Shown: positions 9,357 through 17,667 of the stretch, in pieces
Layout of the letters: each line of letters opens with the position of its first letter
How positions within the stretch are numbered: the stretch's first letter is position 1
Source: Bradyrhizobium cytisi
GTDB lineage: Bacteria > Pseudomonadota > Alphaproteobacteria > Rhizobiales > Xanthobacteraceae
Direction: 5' to 3'
DNA length: 64,000 nt
NCBI RefSeq assembly: GCF_008123515.1
Contig: NZ_VSSR01000045.1
Location: 1-64,000, forward strand
Notes under the pieces: generated by a model
Database searches by the model: none
Told to the model about the DNA's origin: nothing
What the model saw: only the letters and a program-made list of their open reading frames with translations
Translations under genes and position numbers: made by a program

Positions 9357-9683
9357 TCGAAACCTCCTCGGTGGGGGTAAACCTTGGATTCGATCCGGGC
9401 AGCGAAGTCTACATCACCGATTCGTTCTGTCGATGGGTATCCGTCGTCGCACCGACATTTTTGAAAATTCATATGTAACGAAGCGTGAGTAAGGAACCAC
9501 GCGGTGAAAAATCCATGATATCAATGTGATTGCGCTACACCGCTGCGAATCGTTCACATATCTTGCGAGAGAGCGGTGCGCGAAGGTCGCAGATCGCTTG
9601 CGATCACGCCGCGCAAGGACGATAATTTCCACAGGGCATCCACAGCCTTAATCTCAGCCTATCGGTTTTCGGCCACCGCAAAC
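9357..9683. other. Divergent intergenic region between two DUF465 genes
   Basis: This 327-nt stretch separates two divergently transcribed DUF465 genes and must hold both promoters. It is more AT-rich than its surroundings in the middle (about 9460-9570). I see a strong Shine-Dalgarno sequence at its left edge and a short inverted repeat, GATCGC-TT-GCGATC, around 9593-9606, but no promoter that I would name with confidence and no further gene. Confidence 0.5.
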
Positions 9684-9890
9684 ATGACCAATGAAGACGA
9701 GCGTGAGCTCGAAGCCGAGCTCACCCGGTTGCAGCAGGAACACCGAGATCTCGATGCGGCGATCGATGCACTGCATCAATCGCCCGCCCCCGACCTGTTG
9801 CGGTTACAGCGGTTGAAGAAACGCAAGCTGTTGTTGCGCGACCGTATCGCCTTCATCGAAGACCAGATCACGCCCGACATCATCGCCTGA
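9684..9890 (+). CDS. DUF465 (YdcH-type) small coiled-coil protein
   Basis: This is a 68-residue helical protein of the same family as the divergent gene to its left, with the typical C-terminal helix LKKRKLLLRDRIAFIEDQI. The start at 9684 (MTNEDERE) is chosen because the family begins with a short charged helix; the upstream in-frame extension (from 9576) is of a composition unlike a protein and would cover the promoter region. Function unknown. The overall pattern suggests a small dimeric coiled coil. Confidence 0.78.
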   Translation: MTNEDERELEAELTRLQQEHRDLDAAIDALHQSPAPDLLRLQRLKKRKLLLRDRIAFIEDQITPDIIA

Positions 9891-10028
9891 GCCGCGAGCA
9901 GTCGCGGGTCGCCGCGCATGAATCCGCTTGACTCAAAAAGAACAAAAGAGGAACATTAGTCCCGCCGCCGACGCCCCCCAGGAAACGTCCAGGGAAACGC
10001 CCAAGGACAACCCGCAAGGACACCGCAG

Positions 10029-10247
10029 ATGTCAGTCCCTACCCTTCTCGACAACAGCCATTATGAACAGGCCTGCGATCAGGCGATCGCGATGTGCGAC
10101 GGCAATCTGCGCAGCACCATCAAGGCGCTGATCATGGCCAACGAATACCTCGAAGCCGAGCTGGAAGAATTGAAGGCGGCGATTTCGGCCGGCTGCATTC
10201 CCGAGACCTCGCGCAGCAAGATGCGGAGCAAAAGTAGCGCCGCTTGA
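10029..10247 (+). CDS. Small conserved hypothetical protein
   Basis: This 72-residue protein is predicted soluble and helical (NLRSTIKALIMANEYLEAELEELKAAI), ending in a basic Ser/Lys tail. An AAGGAC precedes the start by about 7 nt. It lies 21 nt upstream of another small gene on the same strand, so the two are likely co-transcribed. I do not recognise a named domain. Good codon usage and a recognisable ribosome-binding site are the grounds for calling it. Confidence 0.65.
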   Translation: MSVPTLLDNSHYEQACDQAIAMCDGNLRSTIKALIMANEYLEAELEELKAAISAGCIPETSRSKMRSKSSAA

Positions 10248-10268
10248 GCTCAACACTGGAGCAACGCC

Positions 10269-10520
10269 ATGTCGGACGTGACCTACTACGTTGCAATGCC
10301 CTTCCTGATCGATGCCGACGGATCGCCTGTCGCGGGCGCCGCCGAGGAATGCCAGAGCTCGACAGCCGCACTGCGGCGCGCCGAGGCACTGGCGCATGGT
10401 GCCGGCCATATCGGCGCGGTCGCATTCAGCCGCAGCGGCGATCCCATGACGGGCGAATTCGGTGACGCCACGCTGCTGCGCAAATTCGGCAACGTGCCGG
10501 AAGATCTCGCAACGCTCTAA
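10269..10520 (+). CDS. Small conserved hypothetical protein
   Basis: This 83-residue protein begins MSDVTYYVAMPF and has alternating short strands and helices, suggesting a small alpha/beta fold. It follows the previous small gene by 21 nt. Its 3' end overlaps the 3' end of the convergent GGDEF gene by 4 nt. I cannot assign a function. It looks like the short Ala/Gly-rich proteins of unknown role that are common in Bradyrhizobium genomes. Confidence 0.65.
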   Translation: MSDVTYYVAMPFLIDADGSPVAGAAEECQSSTAALRRAEALAHGAGHIGAVAFSRSGDPMTGEFGDATLLRKFGNVPEDLATL

Positions 10521-11245
10521 GTCAGCTGCTGACAAGCCTGATTCCGCGGCTCGTGCCGCCGGTGCGCCTTGCGCACATACATGGCAGCGTCGGCTTCCTC
10601 CAGCGCGCGGACCGCATCGGACTGCGCACCGAGCGGCGCGACACCGGCGGAGGCGCCCGCGCTCACCTGCTGGCCGCGAAAGACGAACGACAAATCGTCG
10701 ATCGCCTGCTCGAAGATGACAGCCTTCGCCTTGGCATCGGTCTCGCTGAGATTCCACAACAGCAGGGCAAACTCGTCACCGCCGAGACGGCCGACCACGT
10801 CGGAGGCGCGGATCTGCCGTGTCAGCGTCGCGGCGATCGCCTTCAGCACCTCGTCGCCGGCGCCATGACCGAAGGAATCGTTGATCGGCTTCAACCGGTC
10901 GACGTCGAGCACGATCAGCGCGCCGCTGGCGCGGTAGCGTTTCATGTAGGCGATGGCGCGCTGGAGCTCGCGCTCGAAGCCGCGCCGGTTGGGTATGTCC
11001 AGCAGGAAATCGGTGTCGGCCGCCGCCTCCAGCTCGGCGACGCGCCGCAGCGCCTGGGTGAGCTTGGTCCGCAGGCCGCGGATGGTCGCCTTGCTGTCCT
11101 TGCTCGTTTCTTTGGCGGCGCGAACTGCGGGCGCGCGGCGCCGCGGCGCAGCCGCCGCCCGCTTGGGTGCAGTTTTCGTTCGGCGCCCGCTGGCTTTTCG
11201 GCCTTTTTTGGCCTTCGCAGCGGTCGCCCTTCTTGGTTTCTTCAT
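10517..11245 (-). CDS. Diguanylate cyclase (GGDEF domain) with basic N-terminal tail
   Basis: A 242-residue soluble protein. The first 60 residues are extremely rich in Lys, Arg and Ala (like a histone tail), followed by a short coiled coil and a complete GGDEF domain with an intact GGDEF motif (RLGGDEFALLL). The catalytic signature suggests it makes c-di-GMP. There is no sensory or membrane domain, and the basic tail may bind nucleic acid or a polyanion. A CAGG six nt upstream selects the start at 11245 (MKKPRR) over in-frame ATGs further upstream. Its end overlaps the convergent small gene by 4 nt. Confidence 0.8.
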   Translation of the reverse strand: MKKPRRATAAKAKKGRKASGRRTKTAPKRAAAAPRRRAPAVRAAKETSKDSKATIRGLRTKLTQALRRVAELEAAADTDFLLDIPNRRGFERELQRAIAYMKRYRASGALIVLDVDRLKPINDSFGHGAGDEVLKAIAATLTRQIRASDVVGRLGGDEFALLLWNLSETDAKAKAVIFEQAIDDLSFVFRGQQVSAGASAGVAPLGAQSDAVRALEEADAAMYVRKAHRRHEPRNQACQQLT

Positions 11246-11386
11246 GGGCATCCTGCTCAATGAAGGCTTGCGGGGATTCACCAAGACAGGATAGTGCATT
11301 CGCTTCTCCTTGCCACCGCCTTGCGAGCCGCCGGCCGGAACCGTTAATCTGGCCTATCTTTCTGTTTTCCGAGCACAATTGACGTC

Positions 11387-11875
11387 ATGACCGCGCCGAT
11401 CGCCATCATCATGGGAAGCCAGTCGGACTGGGAGACGATGCGGCACGCCGCCGACACGCTCACAGCGCTTGGTGTCACCTCCGACGCCCGCATCATTTCG
11501 GCCCACCGCACCCCCGACCGGCTCTTTAGTTTCGCCAAGGGCGCCAAGGCGGCCGGTTTCAAGGTCATCATCGCCGGCGCCGGGGGCGCCGCACATCTGC
11601 CCGGCATGGCCGCGGCGCTGACGGAACTGCCGGTGTTCGGCGTGCCCGTCGAGTCCAGGACGCTGAAGGGCATCGATTCGCTCTATTCGATCGTTCAGAT
11701 GCCCGCCGGCATTCCGGTCGGCACGCTCGCGATCGGCAAGGCCGGCGCGATCAACGCGGCTCTGCTCGCGGCGTCCGTGCTGGCGCTGTCCGATCCAGCC
11801 CTGTCCGACCGCCTGGCGACCTGGCGCAAGGCTCAGACCGAGGCGGTTGCCGAGCGCCCGGAGGACAAGGCGTGA
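11387..11875 (+). CDS. purE: N5-carboxyaminoimidazole ribonucleotide mutase
   Basis: This 162-residue enzyme moves the carboxyl group of N5-CAIR to give CAIR in purine synthesis. The class I PurE landmarks are present: GSQSDW near the N-terminus, the ISAHRTPDR block carrying the catalytic His, and AGAGGAAHLPGM. Length is normal. The stop overlaps the GTG start of purK (GTGA), giving translational coupling with the enzyme that makes its substrate. No clear Shine-Dalgarno sequence is visible before the start. Confidence 0.95.
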   Translation: MTAPIAIIMGSQSDWETMRHAADTLTALGVTSDARIISAHRTPDRLFSFAKGAKAAGFKVIIAGAGGAAHLPGMAAALTELPVFGVPVESRTLKGIDSLYSIVQMPAGIPVGTLAIGKAGAINAALLAASVLALSDPALSDRLATWRKAQTEAVAERPEDKA

Positions 11876-12978
11876 CTGACGCAAAGCAGGTGAAGCTGAA
11901 GCCCGGCGACACCATCGGAATCCTCGGCGGCGGACAACTCGGACGGATGCTGGCCATGGCAGCGGCGCGGCTCGGCCTGCGTTGCCAGGTGTTCTCGCCC
12001 GATCCGGATTCGCCGGCCTTCGACGTCGTGCTGAACGCAACCTGCGCTGAATATGCCGACGTCGAGGCGCTCGAGCTGTTCGCCCACGACGTCGACGTCA
12101 TCACCTACGAATTCGAGAACGTGCCGGCCGCGGCCGCCATGGTGCTTGACGCGCGCCGTCCGGTGCTGCCCAACCGCAAGGTCCTCGAGACCACCCAGGA
12201 CCGACTGGCCGAGAAGGATTTCGTGACGCGGCTCGGCATCGGCACCGCGGCTTACGCCGACGTCACCTCGGTCGCATCGCTGCGCGAGGCGATCGCCAGG
12301 ATCGGCCTCCCCGCCGTGCTGAAGACCCGCCGCTTCGGCTATGACGGCAAGGGCCAGGTCATGATCCGCGATGGCGACGACATCGCGAAGATCTGGACCA
12401 GCCTCGCAACCAAATCGGCGATTCTGGAAGCCTTCGTGCCGTTCGAGCGCGAGATCTCCGTGATCGCCGCACGCTCGGCCGCCGGCCAGGTCGAATGCTT
12501 CGACGTCACCGAAAACGAGCATCGCGACCACATTCTGAAGATTTCCCGCGCGCCTGCGCCGATCCCGGACGCGCTGGCCGAAGAGGCGCGCAGCATCGCC
12601 GGCAAGATCGCGACTGCGCTCGACTATGTCGGCGTGCTCGCCGTCGAGATGTTCGTGCTTGCCAACGGCACCGGGCCGAAGGTGCTGGTCAACGAGATCG
12701 CTCCGCGCGTGCACAATTCCGGACACTGGACGCTCGACGGCGCGTCGGTCTCCCAGTTCGAGCAGCACATCCGCGCCATTGCCGGCTGGCCCCTCGGCAA
12801 GCCGGTGCGCCACGGCGAAATCGTCACCATGACCAATCTGATCGGCGACGAGATCAACGATTACGAGAGCTGGCTGAGCGTGCCGGGCGCGACCGTCCAC
12901 ATCTACGGCAAGGGCGCACCGCGCCCCGGCCGCAAGATGGGCCACGTCACAGAAGTCAGATCTTCAAGAAGCAAGTGA
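11872..12978 (+). CDS. purK: N5-carboxyaminoimidazole ribonucleotide synthase
   Basis: This 368-residue ATP-grasp enzyme uses ATP and bicarbonate to carboxylate AIR to N5-CAIR, the substrate of PurE. The N-terminal GILGGGQLGRMLAMAA motif, TRRFGYDGKGQ in the ATP-binding region and NEIAPRVHNSGHWT near the metal/AIR site are all intact. It starts with GTG, overlapping the purE stop. A strong intrinsic terminator follows the stop codon directly, closing the two-gene operon. Confidence 0.95.
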   Translation: MTDAKQVKLKPGDTIGILGGGQLGRMLAMAAARLGLRCQVFSPDPDSPAFDVVLNATCAEYADVEALELFAHDVDVITYEFENVPAAAAMVLDARRPVLPNRKVLETTQDRLAEKDFVTRLGIGTAAYADVTSVASLREAIARIGLPAVLKTRRFGYDGKGQVMIRDGDDIAKIWTSLATKSAILEAFVPFEREISVIAARSAAGQVECFDVTENEHRDHILKISRAPAPIPDALAEEARSIAGKIATALDYVGVLAVEMFVLANGTGPKVLVNEIAPRVHNSGHWTLDGASVSQFEQHIRAIAGWPLGKPVRHGEIVTMTNLIGDEINDYESWLSVPGATVHIYGKGAPRPGRKMGHVTEVRSSRSK

Positions 12979-12979
12979 A

Positions 12980-13011
12980 GGGACCGCAGCAAAGCTGCGA
13001 TCCCGTTTTTT
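12980..13011 (+). terminator. Intrinsic terminator of the purEK operon
   Basis: An 11-bp stem (GGGACCGCAGC pairing with GCTGCGATCCC, with a single C-A mismatch) and a three-base AAA loop is followed by a run of six T. It begins 2 nt after the purK stop. On the other strand it lies just beyond the aqpZ stop, but the T-run favours termination of the plus-strand transcript. Confidence 0.85.
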
Positions 13012-13013
13012 GG

Positions 13014-13736
13014 TTAGGCCGTCTTCACGCCCGCGACGGTGCCTGAGGGCTCCTCGCTGAGCCAGCGATAGATCACCCCGCCGAGCGCGCCACCGATCAA
13101 CGGTGCGACCCAGAACAGCCAGAGCTGCGAAAGCGCCCAGCCGCCGACGAACAGCGCGGGGCCGGTGCTGCGCGCCGGATTCACCGACGTGTTGGTGACG
13201 GGGATGCTGACGAGATGGATCATCACCAGCGCAAGTCCGATCGCGAGCGGCGCAAAGCCAGCGGGCGCGCGGCCGTGAGTCGAGCCCATGATGACGAACA
13301 GGAACATCATGGTCATCACCACCTCGGTGACGAAGCAGACGACCATGCTGTACTGGCCGGGCGAATGCGCGCCATAGCCGTTGGAGGCGAAGCCCTTGGC
13401 GACGTCGAATCCGGGCGCGCCGCTGGCGATCACATAGAGCAGTTCGGCGGCGACAATCGCTCCGCAGACCTGCGCGATCACGTAAGGCAGGATCTGGCCT
13501 GGCGGAAAGCGTCCTCCGGCGGCAAGGCCGACCGTGACGGCCGGATTGAGATGGCAGCCCGAGATATGGCCGATCGCATAGGCCATGGTGACGACGCTCA
13601 AGCCGAAGGCCAGGGACACGCCGACCAGGCCGATGCCGACTTGCGGAAAGCCGGCCGCGATGACCGCGCTGCCGCAGCCTGCGAATGTGAGCCAGAACGT
13701 GCCGATGGCCTCGGCAGCGTATTTCTTCATATCCAT
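13014..13736 (-). CDS. aqpZ: Aquaporin Z
   Basis: This 240-residue inner-membrane water channel has six membrane segments and both aquaporin signature loops: HLNPAVTVG in the first half and SVNPARSTG in the second. The His after the first helix pair and Arg after the second NPA fit a water-selective AqpZ rather than a glycerol facilitator. The start at 13736 (MDMKKYAAE) is supported by an AGGGGAG about 7 nt upstream; an in-frame extension to 13844 lacks membrane character. It is transcribed alone, convergent with purEK. Confidence 0.93.
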   Translation of the reverse strand: MDMKKYAAEAIGTFWLTFAGCGSAVIAAGFPQVGIGLVGVSLAFGLSVVTMAYAIGHISGCHLNPAVTVGLAAGGRFPPGQILPYVIAQVCGAIVAAELLYVIASGAPGFDVAKGFASNGYGAHSPGQYSMVVCFVTEVVMTMMFLFVIMGSTHGRAPAGFAPLAIGLALVMIHLVSIPVTNTSVNPARSTGPALFVGGWALSQLWLFWVAPLIGGALGGVIYRWLSEEPSGTVAGVKTA

Positions 13737-13998
13737 GTAGCGTCTCCCCTGATTTCCAAAGATTCCGGAACTATGTCCGTCGCGGCCCCCGTCCTGGCGC
13801 CGAATCTCCCAAATCGGGGCCGCGAGAGAGCATTTTCGCCGCATTTAGTGGCTGAACTTGGCCCGAAATCCCGCTTGGCCGGTGGACATCGTGGGTTTTG
13901 TCTGATACATCCGCGCGCTCAAGGTTAAGGGCTTGCGCTTTTTGCCGTCCCCCATGGCCTACCAGAATTCAAATCCGATCCACTGAAGAGGATGCCGC

Positions 13999-14301
13999 GT
14001 GCAGGTTCTCGTTCGCGATAACAATGTCGACCAAGCCCTCAAGGCGCTGAAGAAGAAGATGCAGCGCGAGGGTATTTTCCGCGAGATGAAGCTCCGCGGT
14101 CACTACGAGAAGCCCTCCGAGAAGAAGGCTCGCGAAAAGGCCGAAGCCGTGCGCCGTGCGCGCAAGCTGGCCCGCAAGAAGCTGCAGCGTGAAGGCCTGT
14201 TGCCGATGAAGCCGAAGCCGGTGTTCGGCGCCGGCCCCGGCGGCGATCGTGGCGGCCGCAGCGGCCCGGGTGCAGGTGCAGGTCCGCGCGGACCGCGCTG
14301 A
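13999..14301 (+). CDS. rpsU: Small ribosomal subunit protein bS21
   Basis: This 100-residue protein starts with GTG, with GAAGAGG 7 nt upstream. The N-terminal 70 residues (VRDNNVDQALKALKKKMQREG, then the basic KKAREKAEAVRRARKLARKK helix) are typical bS21. The C-terminus carries an additional Gly/Pro/Arg-rich tail of about 30 residues, usual for this lineage. It is part of the small ribosomal subunit near the 16S 3' end. A perfect hairpin terminator follows 33 nt after the stop. Confidence 0.95.
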   Translation: MQVLVRDNNVDQALKALKKKMQREGIFREMKLRGHYEKPSEKKAREKAEAVRRARKLARKKLQREGLLPMKPKPVFGAGPGGDRGGRSGPGAGAGPRGPR

Positions 14302-14334
14302 TCTTGCCGAAGTTGCAGGACTGAGTTTTCAATG

Positions 14335-14365
14335 ACGCGGGCCCCCGGCCCGCGTTATTATTTTG
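14335..14365 (+). terminator. Intrinsic terminator after rpsU
   Basis: A perfect 9-bp GC-rich stem (ACGCGGGCC with GGCCCGCGT) closes a CCC loop and is followed by TATTATTTT. It lies 33 nt past the rpsU stop and upstream of the lipoprotein gene, so rpsU is probably monocistronic. Confidence 0.85.
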
Positions 14366-14426
14366 TGAGCAGTGCCTTTCTGGGATGGGGCACTACAGAT
14401 GCGGCACCAGCGCGAGCGAACCGTAG

Positions 14427-15077
14427 ATGGCCTCCCCTTTCCCCGAGCCCGGCTTGGCGCGGTTGCGCCGGATCTGGCGCCAGCCGCTTGCGCTGACCTT
14501 GGTGGGGATCGCATTATGCGGCTGCTCCTTCGACCTGGGCTCGCTGATGCCCGAGAAGGACAAGCCACAGGAAGCGCCCACGGCGGCGGCCACCCCGGAT
14601 AGCGCAGTCAGCGCCGCCAACGTCACCGAAGCCCAGACCCACACGACAAAAGCCCAGGCACTGGCCAAGTCGGGCGAGACGCAGGCAGCGCTCGACGAGT
14701 TCAATCGCGCGGTCGCACTCGATCCTTACAATGCCCAGGCCCTTTATGGCCGCGCCCTGCTCTATCAGAGCAACAATGAGCACGACTTCGCGATCGCCGA
14801 TTTCGGTGCCGCAAGTGGACTGAATCCACAGAAAGCCGAACCGCTGCTCGGCCGCGCCGTCAGCTATCTTGCCATCGGCAAGGTCAAGGAGGCGGCGGCC
14901 GATCTCGACGAGGCCTCCGAGGCCGATCCGCACAACGCCCAGGTCTGGACGATTCGGGGGCAGGCCTATGAGCGGCTGGGCGACAAGACCAAGGCGGCGG
15001 CGTCCTACAACAAGGCAGTCAGCCTGCGCCCACGCGATGACGCCGCTCGCAGCGGCTTGGCCCGCGTCGGCGGCTGA
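14427..15077 (+). CDS. TPR-repeat lipoprotein
   Basis: This 216-residue protein has a basic N-terminus, a hydrophobic segment and a lipobox LCGC that puts the acylated Cys at about residue 32. It is probably anchored in the outer membrane or periplasm. From about residue 70 on there are three to four tetratricopeptide repeats (for example ALDEFNRAVALDPYNAQALY and AAASYNKAVSLRP). Such proteins act as scaffolds in envelope complexes; the partner is not known. It stands alone, with a convergent gene ending 13 nt after its stop. Confidence 0.82.
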   Translation: MASPFPEPGLARLRRIWRQPLALTLVGIALCGCSFDLGSLMPEKDKPQEAPTAAATPDSAVSAANVTEAQTHTTKAQALAKSGETQAALDEFNRAVALDPYNAQALYGRALLYQSNNEHDFAIADFGAASGLNPQKAEPLLGRAVSYLAIGKVKEAAADLDEASEADPHNAQVWTIRGQAYERLGDKTKAAASYNKAVSLRPRDDAARSGLARVGG

Positions 15078-15090
15078 CGGTCTCTTGGAG

Positions 15091-16095
15091 CTAATCGGGC
15101 GTGGCGCTCTTCGGCAGAACGGCGTGGAACATCGACTTCATGCCCGAGAGCATTTCGTCGGCGACATTGGTCTTCGGCCGTGGCGTGGTCGCGCCGGCAT
15201 CGGCGCGCAGATCGAGCGGCGGCGCGATCATCGGGACCGGAATATCGGCCGGCGGCGTCAGCCGATTCGGGTCGTCATTGCCGACTGAGGCCGTGTAAGA
15301 GGGATTCGCCTGCGACGCGCCGCCATTGCCATAGGCCTCAGGTGACGGCGTCGACACATTGATCGGCGGCGGCAACGGGCGCACCATCGACGGCACCGCA
15401 GTCACAACGCGGGGCGCTTCCGGGGTGCGGGAGGCTTCCTGGACGGCAGGCTCTGGCGTCCTCTCGGTCGCCTTGGTTTCAGAAGCCTTGGTTTCAGAAG
15501 ACCTGGTTTCAGAAGACCTGGCCTCGACGGGCTTGATTTCGGAAGATTTGGCCTCTGCGGCCTTCTCAGCAGCCTTGCCCTCAGGCGACTTGCGCAGGCG
15601 CTCGATGGCGGCCCGTGCCAGATCGTTGGCATCGGGAGTCGCTGCCGGGGAAGCCGCAGCCGCCGCCGAATTGGCCTCGACCACCGGCGCGGCGGTCGGC
15701 GCAGCCGGGGTGGACTTGGCCACTGCCTTCTCATGGGCCGCGGTACGGCTGTGCGAAGCGGTCTCGCCGGGCGCCACGTCCGCAGCCTTGGACTCGGCAG
15801 GTTTGGACTCGGCAGGTTTGGTCTCGGCAGGCTTCTCGGCCGCCGGCTTGTCCGACGCGCTCTTGTCGGAAATGCTCTTCTCGGAGACGCCCTTGGCCTT
15901 GACGCCGGGGGCCGGGAGGTTGGCCACATCGGCGGGTTTGCCGCTCTTGCCGGCATCGGCAGGCGCCATCACCGAGGCTGGCGTATCCGCCGCCGGCCTG
16001 GCGTTGATGTAATGATTGACGATGTAGGCCCCGATGATCGTCGCGAGCACCGAGGGGAAAATATCCATCGAAATTTTAGCGAGGTATTTCAACAT
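15091..16095 (-). CDS. Membrane-anchored low-complexity (Lys/Pro/Ala/Glu) protein
   Basis: This 334-residue protein has one membrane segment near the N-terminus (about residues 11-30) and then a long disordered region built of short degenerate repeats, such as KPAE/KPAES (residues 75-110) and SSET/KASET (190-220). A proline-rich part and a short conserved-looking tail, MLSGMKSMFHAVLPKS, follow. The composition suggests a periplasmic or cytoplasmic spacer anchored in the inner membrane. Function unknown. The repeats are similar in style to those in the L,D-transpeptidase gene at 26.4 kb, but I see no other relation. Confidence 0.7.
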   Translation of the reverse strand: MLKYLAKISMDIFPSVLATIIGAYIVNHYINARPAADTPASVMAPADAGKSGKPADVANLPAPGVKAKGVSEKSISDKSASDKPAAEKPAETKPAESKPAESKAADVAPGETASHSRTAAHEKAVAKSTPAAPTAAPVVEANSAAAAASPAATPDANDLARAAIERLRKSPEGKAAEKAAEAKSSEIKPVEARSSETRSSETKASETKATERTPEPAVQEASRTPEAPRVVTAVPSMVRPLPPPINVSTPSPEAYGNGGASQANPSYTASVGNDDPNRLTPPADIPVPMIAPPLDLRADAGATTPRPKTNVADEMLSGMKSMFHAVLPKSATPD

Positions 16096-16177
16096 TTCTC
16101 GGCCACTCCCCGCGCGATCTGATGCGGGAACTTTGGGGCATTGTAAGGGATCAACTGCGACGGATCGATGGCAAAGG

Positions 16178-16483
16178 TTACGCGTACCTTGGCTTCAGCT
16201 CAATCTCAAGGAACACGATCTCGGTTGCGGTTTCGTTAAGCACGTCGTGTTGGACGCCGGCCTTGCGGAAATAGGATTTTCCGGCCGCAAGCTGCGCCTT
16301 GGAGCGCTCCCCATTGGGCGCCACGATGGTCATTTCGCCGGCCACGACGGGAACGATCACGTAGTCCATTCCGTGGGTGTGATGCCCGGTCGCGCTGCCC
16401 GGGGCAAGCCGCCATTCGGTCACCCGGACCTCGTCATTGTCGACCTGAACCTCGGACTTGGCCTCGGACTTGGCGGCAAGCAT
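16178..16483 (-). CDS. Small cupin-domain protein
   Basis: This 101-residue single-domain cupin has the metal-binding pattern HHTHGMDY (residues about 34-41) and a second His in GVQHDVLNET. AGGAGG lies 6 nt upstream of the start. It follows the cation/proton antiporter gene by 23 nt on the same strand, so it is likely co-transcribed. Small cupins of this kind are commonly metal-binding sensors or dioxygenase-like enzymes; the substrate is unknown. Confidence 0.8.
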   Translation of the reverse strand: MLAAKSEAKSEVQVDNDEVRVTEWRLAPGSATGHHTHGMDYVIVPVVAGEMTIVAPNGERSKAQLAAGKSYFRKAGVQHDVLNETATEIVFLEIELKPRYA

Positions 16484-16506
16484 CGGAACCCTCCTGGGGA
16501 ATCGGG

Positions 16507-17604
16507 TCAGGGTACGAAAACCATGAACACGTAGACGGCAAATACCACCATATGGACCAGCCCGAACAGGACATTGGTCCTGCCGGTGCCGAAGGTCAGC
16601 ATGCTCAACAGGAATGTCAGGAACAGCAGCGCCGTGTTCGCGGGGTTCAAGCCCAGCACGAGTTGCTGGTCGAGTGCGTAGGTGGCGATCCCGACCGCCG
16701 GGATGGTCAGGCCGATGGTCGCCAGCGAGGAACCGAGCGCCAGGTTAATGCTCTTCTGGAGGTCGTTCTTGCGGGCCGCGGCGATCGCGGAGACGCCCTC
16801 CGGCATCAAGATCAGAAGCGCGACCAGAAGGCCCGCAAACGCCGGCGGCGCGCCGATCCTGTCGGCGACGGCGTCCACCACCAGCGAAAACTTCTTGGCG
16901 AGGAGAACGACGGCCAGCAGCGAGATCAGCAGCAGCGCGATGCTGAGGGCCAGCATCTTGCCCGACAGATGGGCGGTCCCGCTCTCGCCGTCCACCCGCT
17001 CGTGAACGAAGTAGTCCTTGTGCAGGACGGTCTGGGTATAGAGAAACACGCCATACAGCACGATCGTGACGACATCGACAAAGCCGAGCTGAAGCGCCGA
17101 ATAGACCGGGCCGGGCGTCGTGAGCGTGTAATTGGGCATGATCAGTGTGATGGTCGCCAGTGCAATCAGCCCACTGAGATAGACGTTGGCGCCGGAGACC
17201 TGAAAGCCCTGCTCGCGGTAGCGAAGTCCGCCGATGAAGACGCAGAGGCCGACGAGGCCGTTGCAGACGATCATCACCACCGCGAAGACGGTGTCGCGCG
17301 CAAGCTCCGGCGCCGGCTTGTCGCCCAGCATGATGGTGGTGATCAGCGCGACCTCGATGATGGTGACCGCGAGCGTGAGCAGCAGCGTGCCGAACGGCTC
17401 GCCGATCCGCTCGGCGATCACCTCGGAATGATGCACGGCCGCGAACACGGTGCCGAACAGGATCACCAGCAGGACGATCGCGAACAGGCCGCCGCCGGCC
17501 GTCAGGGTGAAGCCGTAGCCGGTGGCGGTGACGATCAGGAATAGCAGCACCGCGAGGGCGGGGAAGATCCAGGACGACCGCGGCATCGGTCCGTGTGCGC
17601 TCAT
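16507..17604 (-). CDS. chaA: Calcium/cation:proton antiporter (ChaA-like, CaCA superfamily)
   Basis: This 365-residue polytopic inner-membrane protein has about ten to eleven membrane segments arranged as two related halves, each with an acidic motif typical of the Ca2+/cation antiporters: TIIEVALI in the first and LILMPEGVSAI in the second. It should export Ca2+, Na+ or K+ in exchange for protons. The start at 17604 (MSAHGP) is preceded by GAAGG; a TTG 21 nt upstream is less likely. The gene lies between the hydrolase (63 nt upstream) and the cupin gene. Confidence 0.85.
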   Translation of the reverse strand: MSAHGPMPRSSWIFPALAVLLFLIVTATGYGFTLTAGGGLFAIVLLVILFGTVFAAVHHSEVIAERIGEPFGTLLLTLAVTIIEVALITTIMLGDKPAPELARDTVFAVVMIVCNGLVGLCVFIGGLRYREQGFQVSGANVYLSGLIALATITLIMPNYTLTTPGPVYSALQLGFVDVVTIVLYGVFLYTQTVLHKDYFVHERVDGESGTAHLSGKMLALSIALLLISLLAVVLLAKKFSLVVDAVADRIGAPPAFAGLLVALLILMPEGVSAIAAARKNDLQKSINLALGSSLATIGLTIPAVGIATYALDQQLVLGLNPANTALLFLTFLLSMLTFGTGRTNVLFGLVHMVVFAVYVFMVFVP

Positions 17605-17667
17605 GCCAACAATTCCTTCAAGCAATTGGGGGCAGAGTATGCGCGAGAAGATCGCGCGCGTCAGCCC

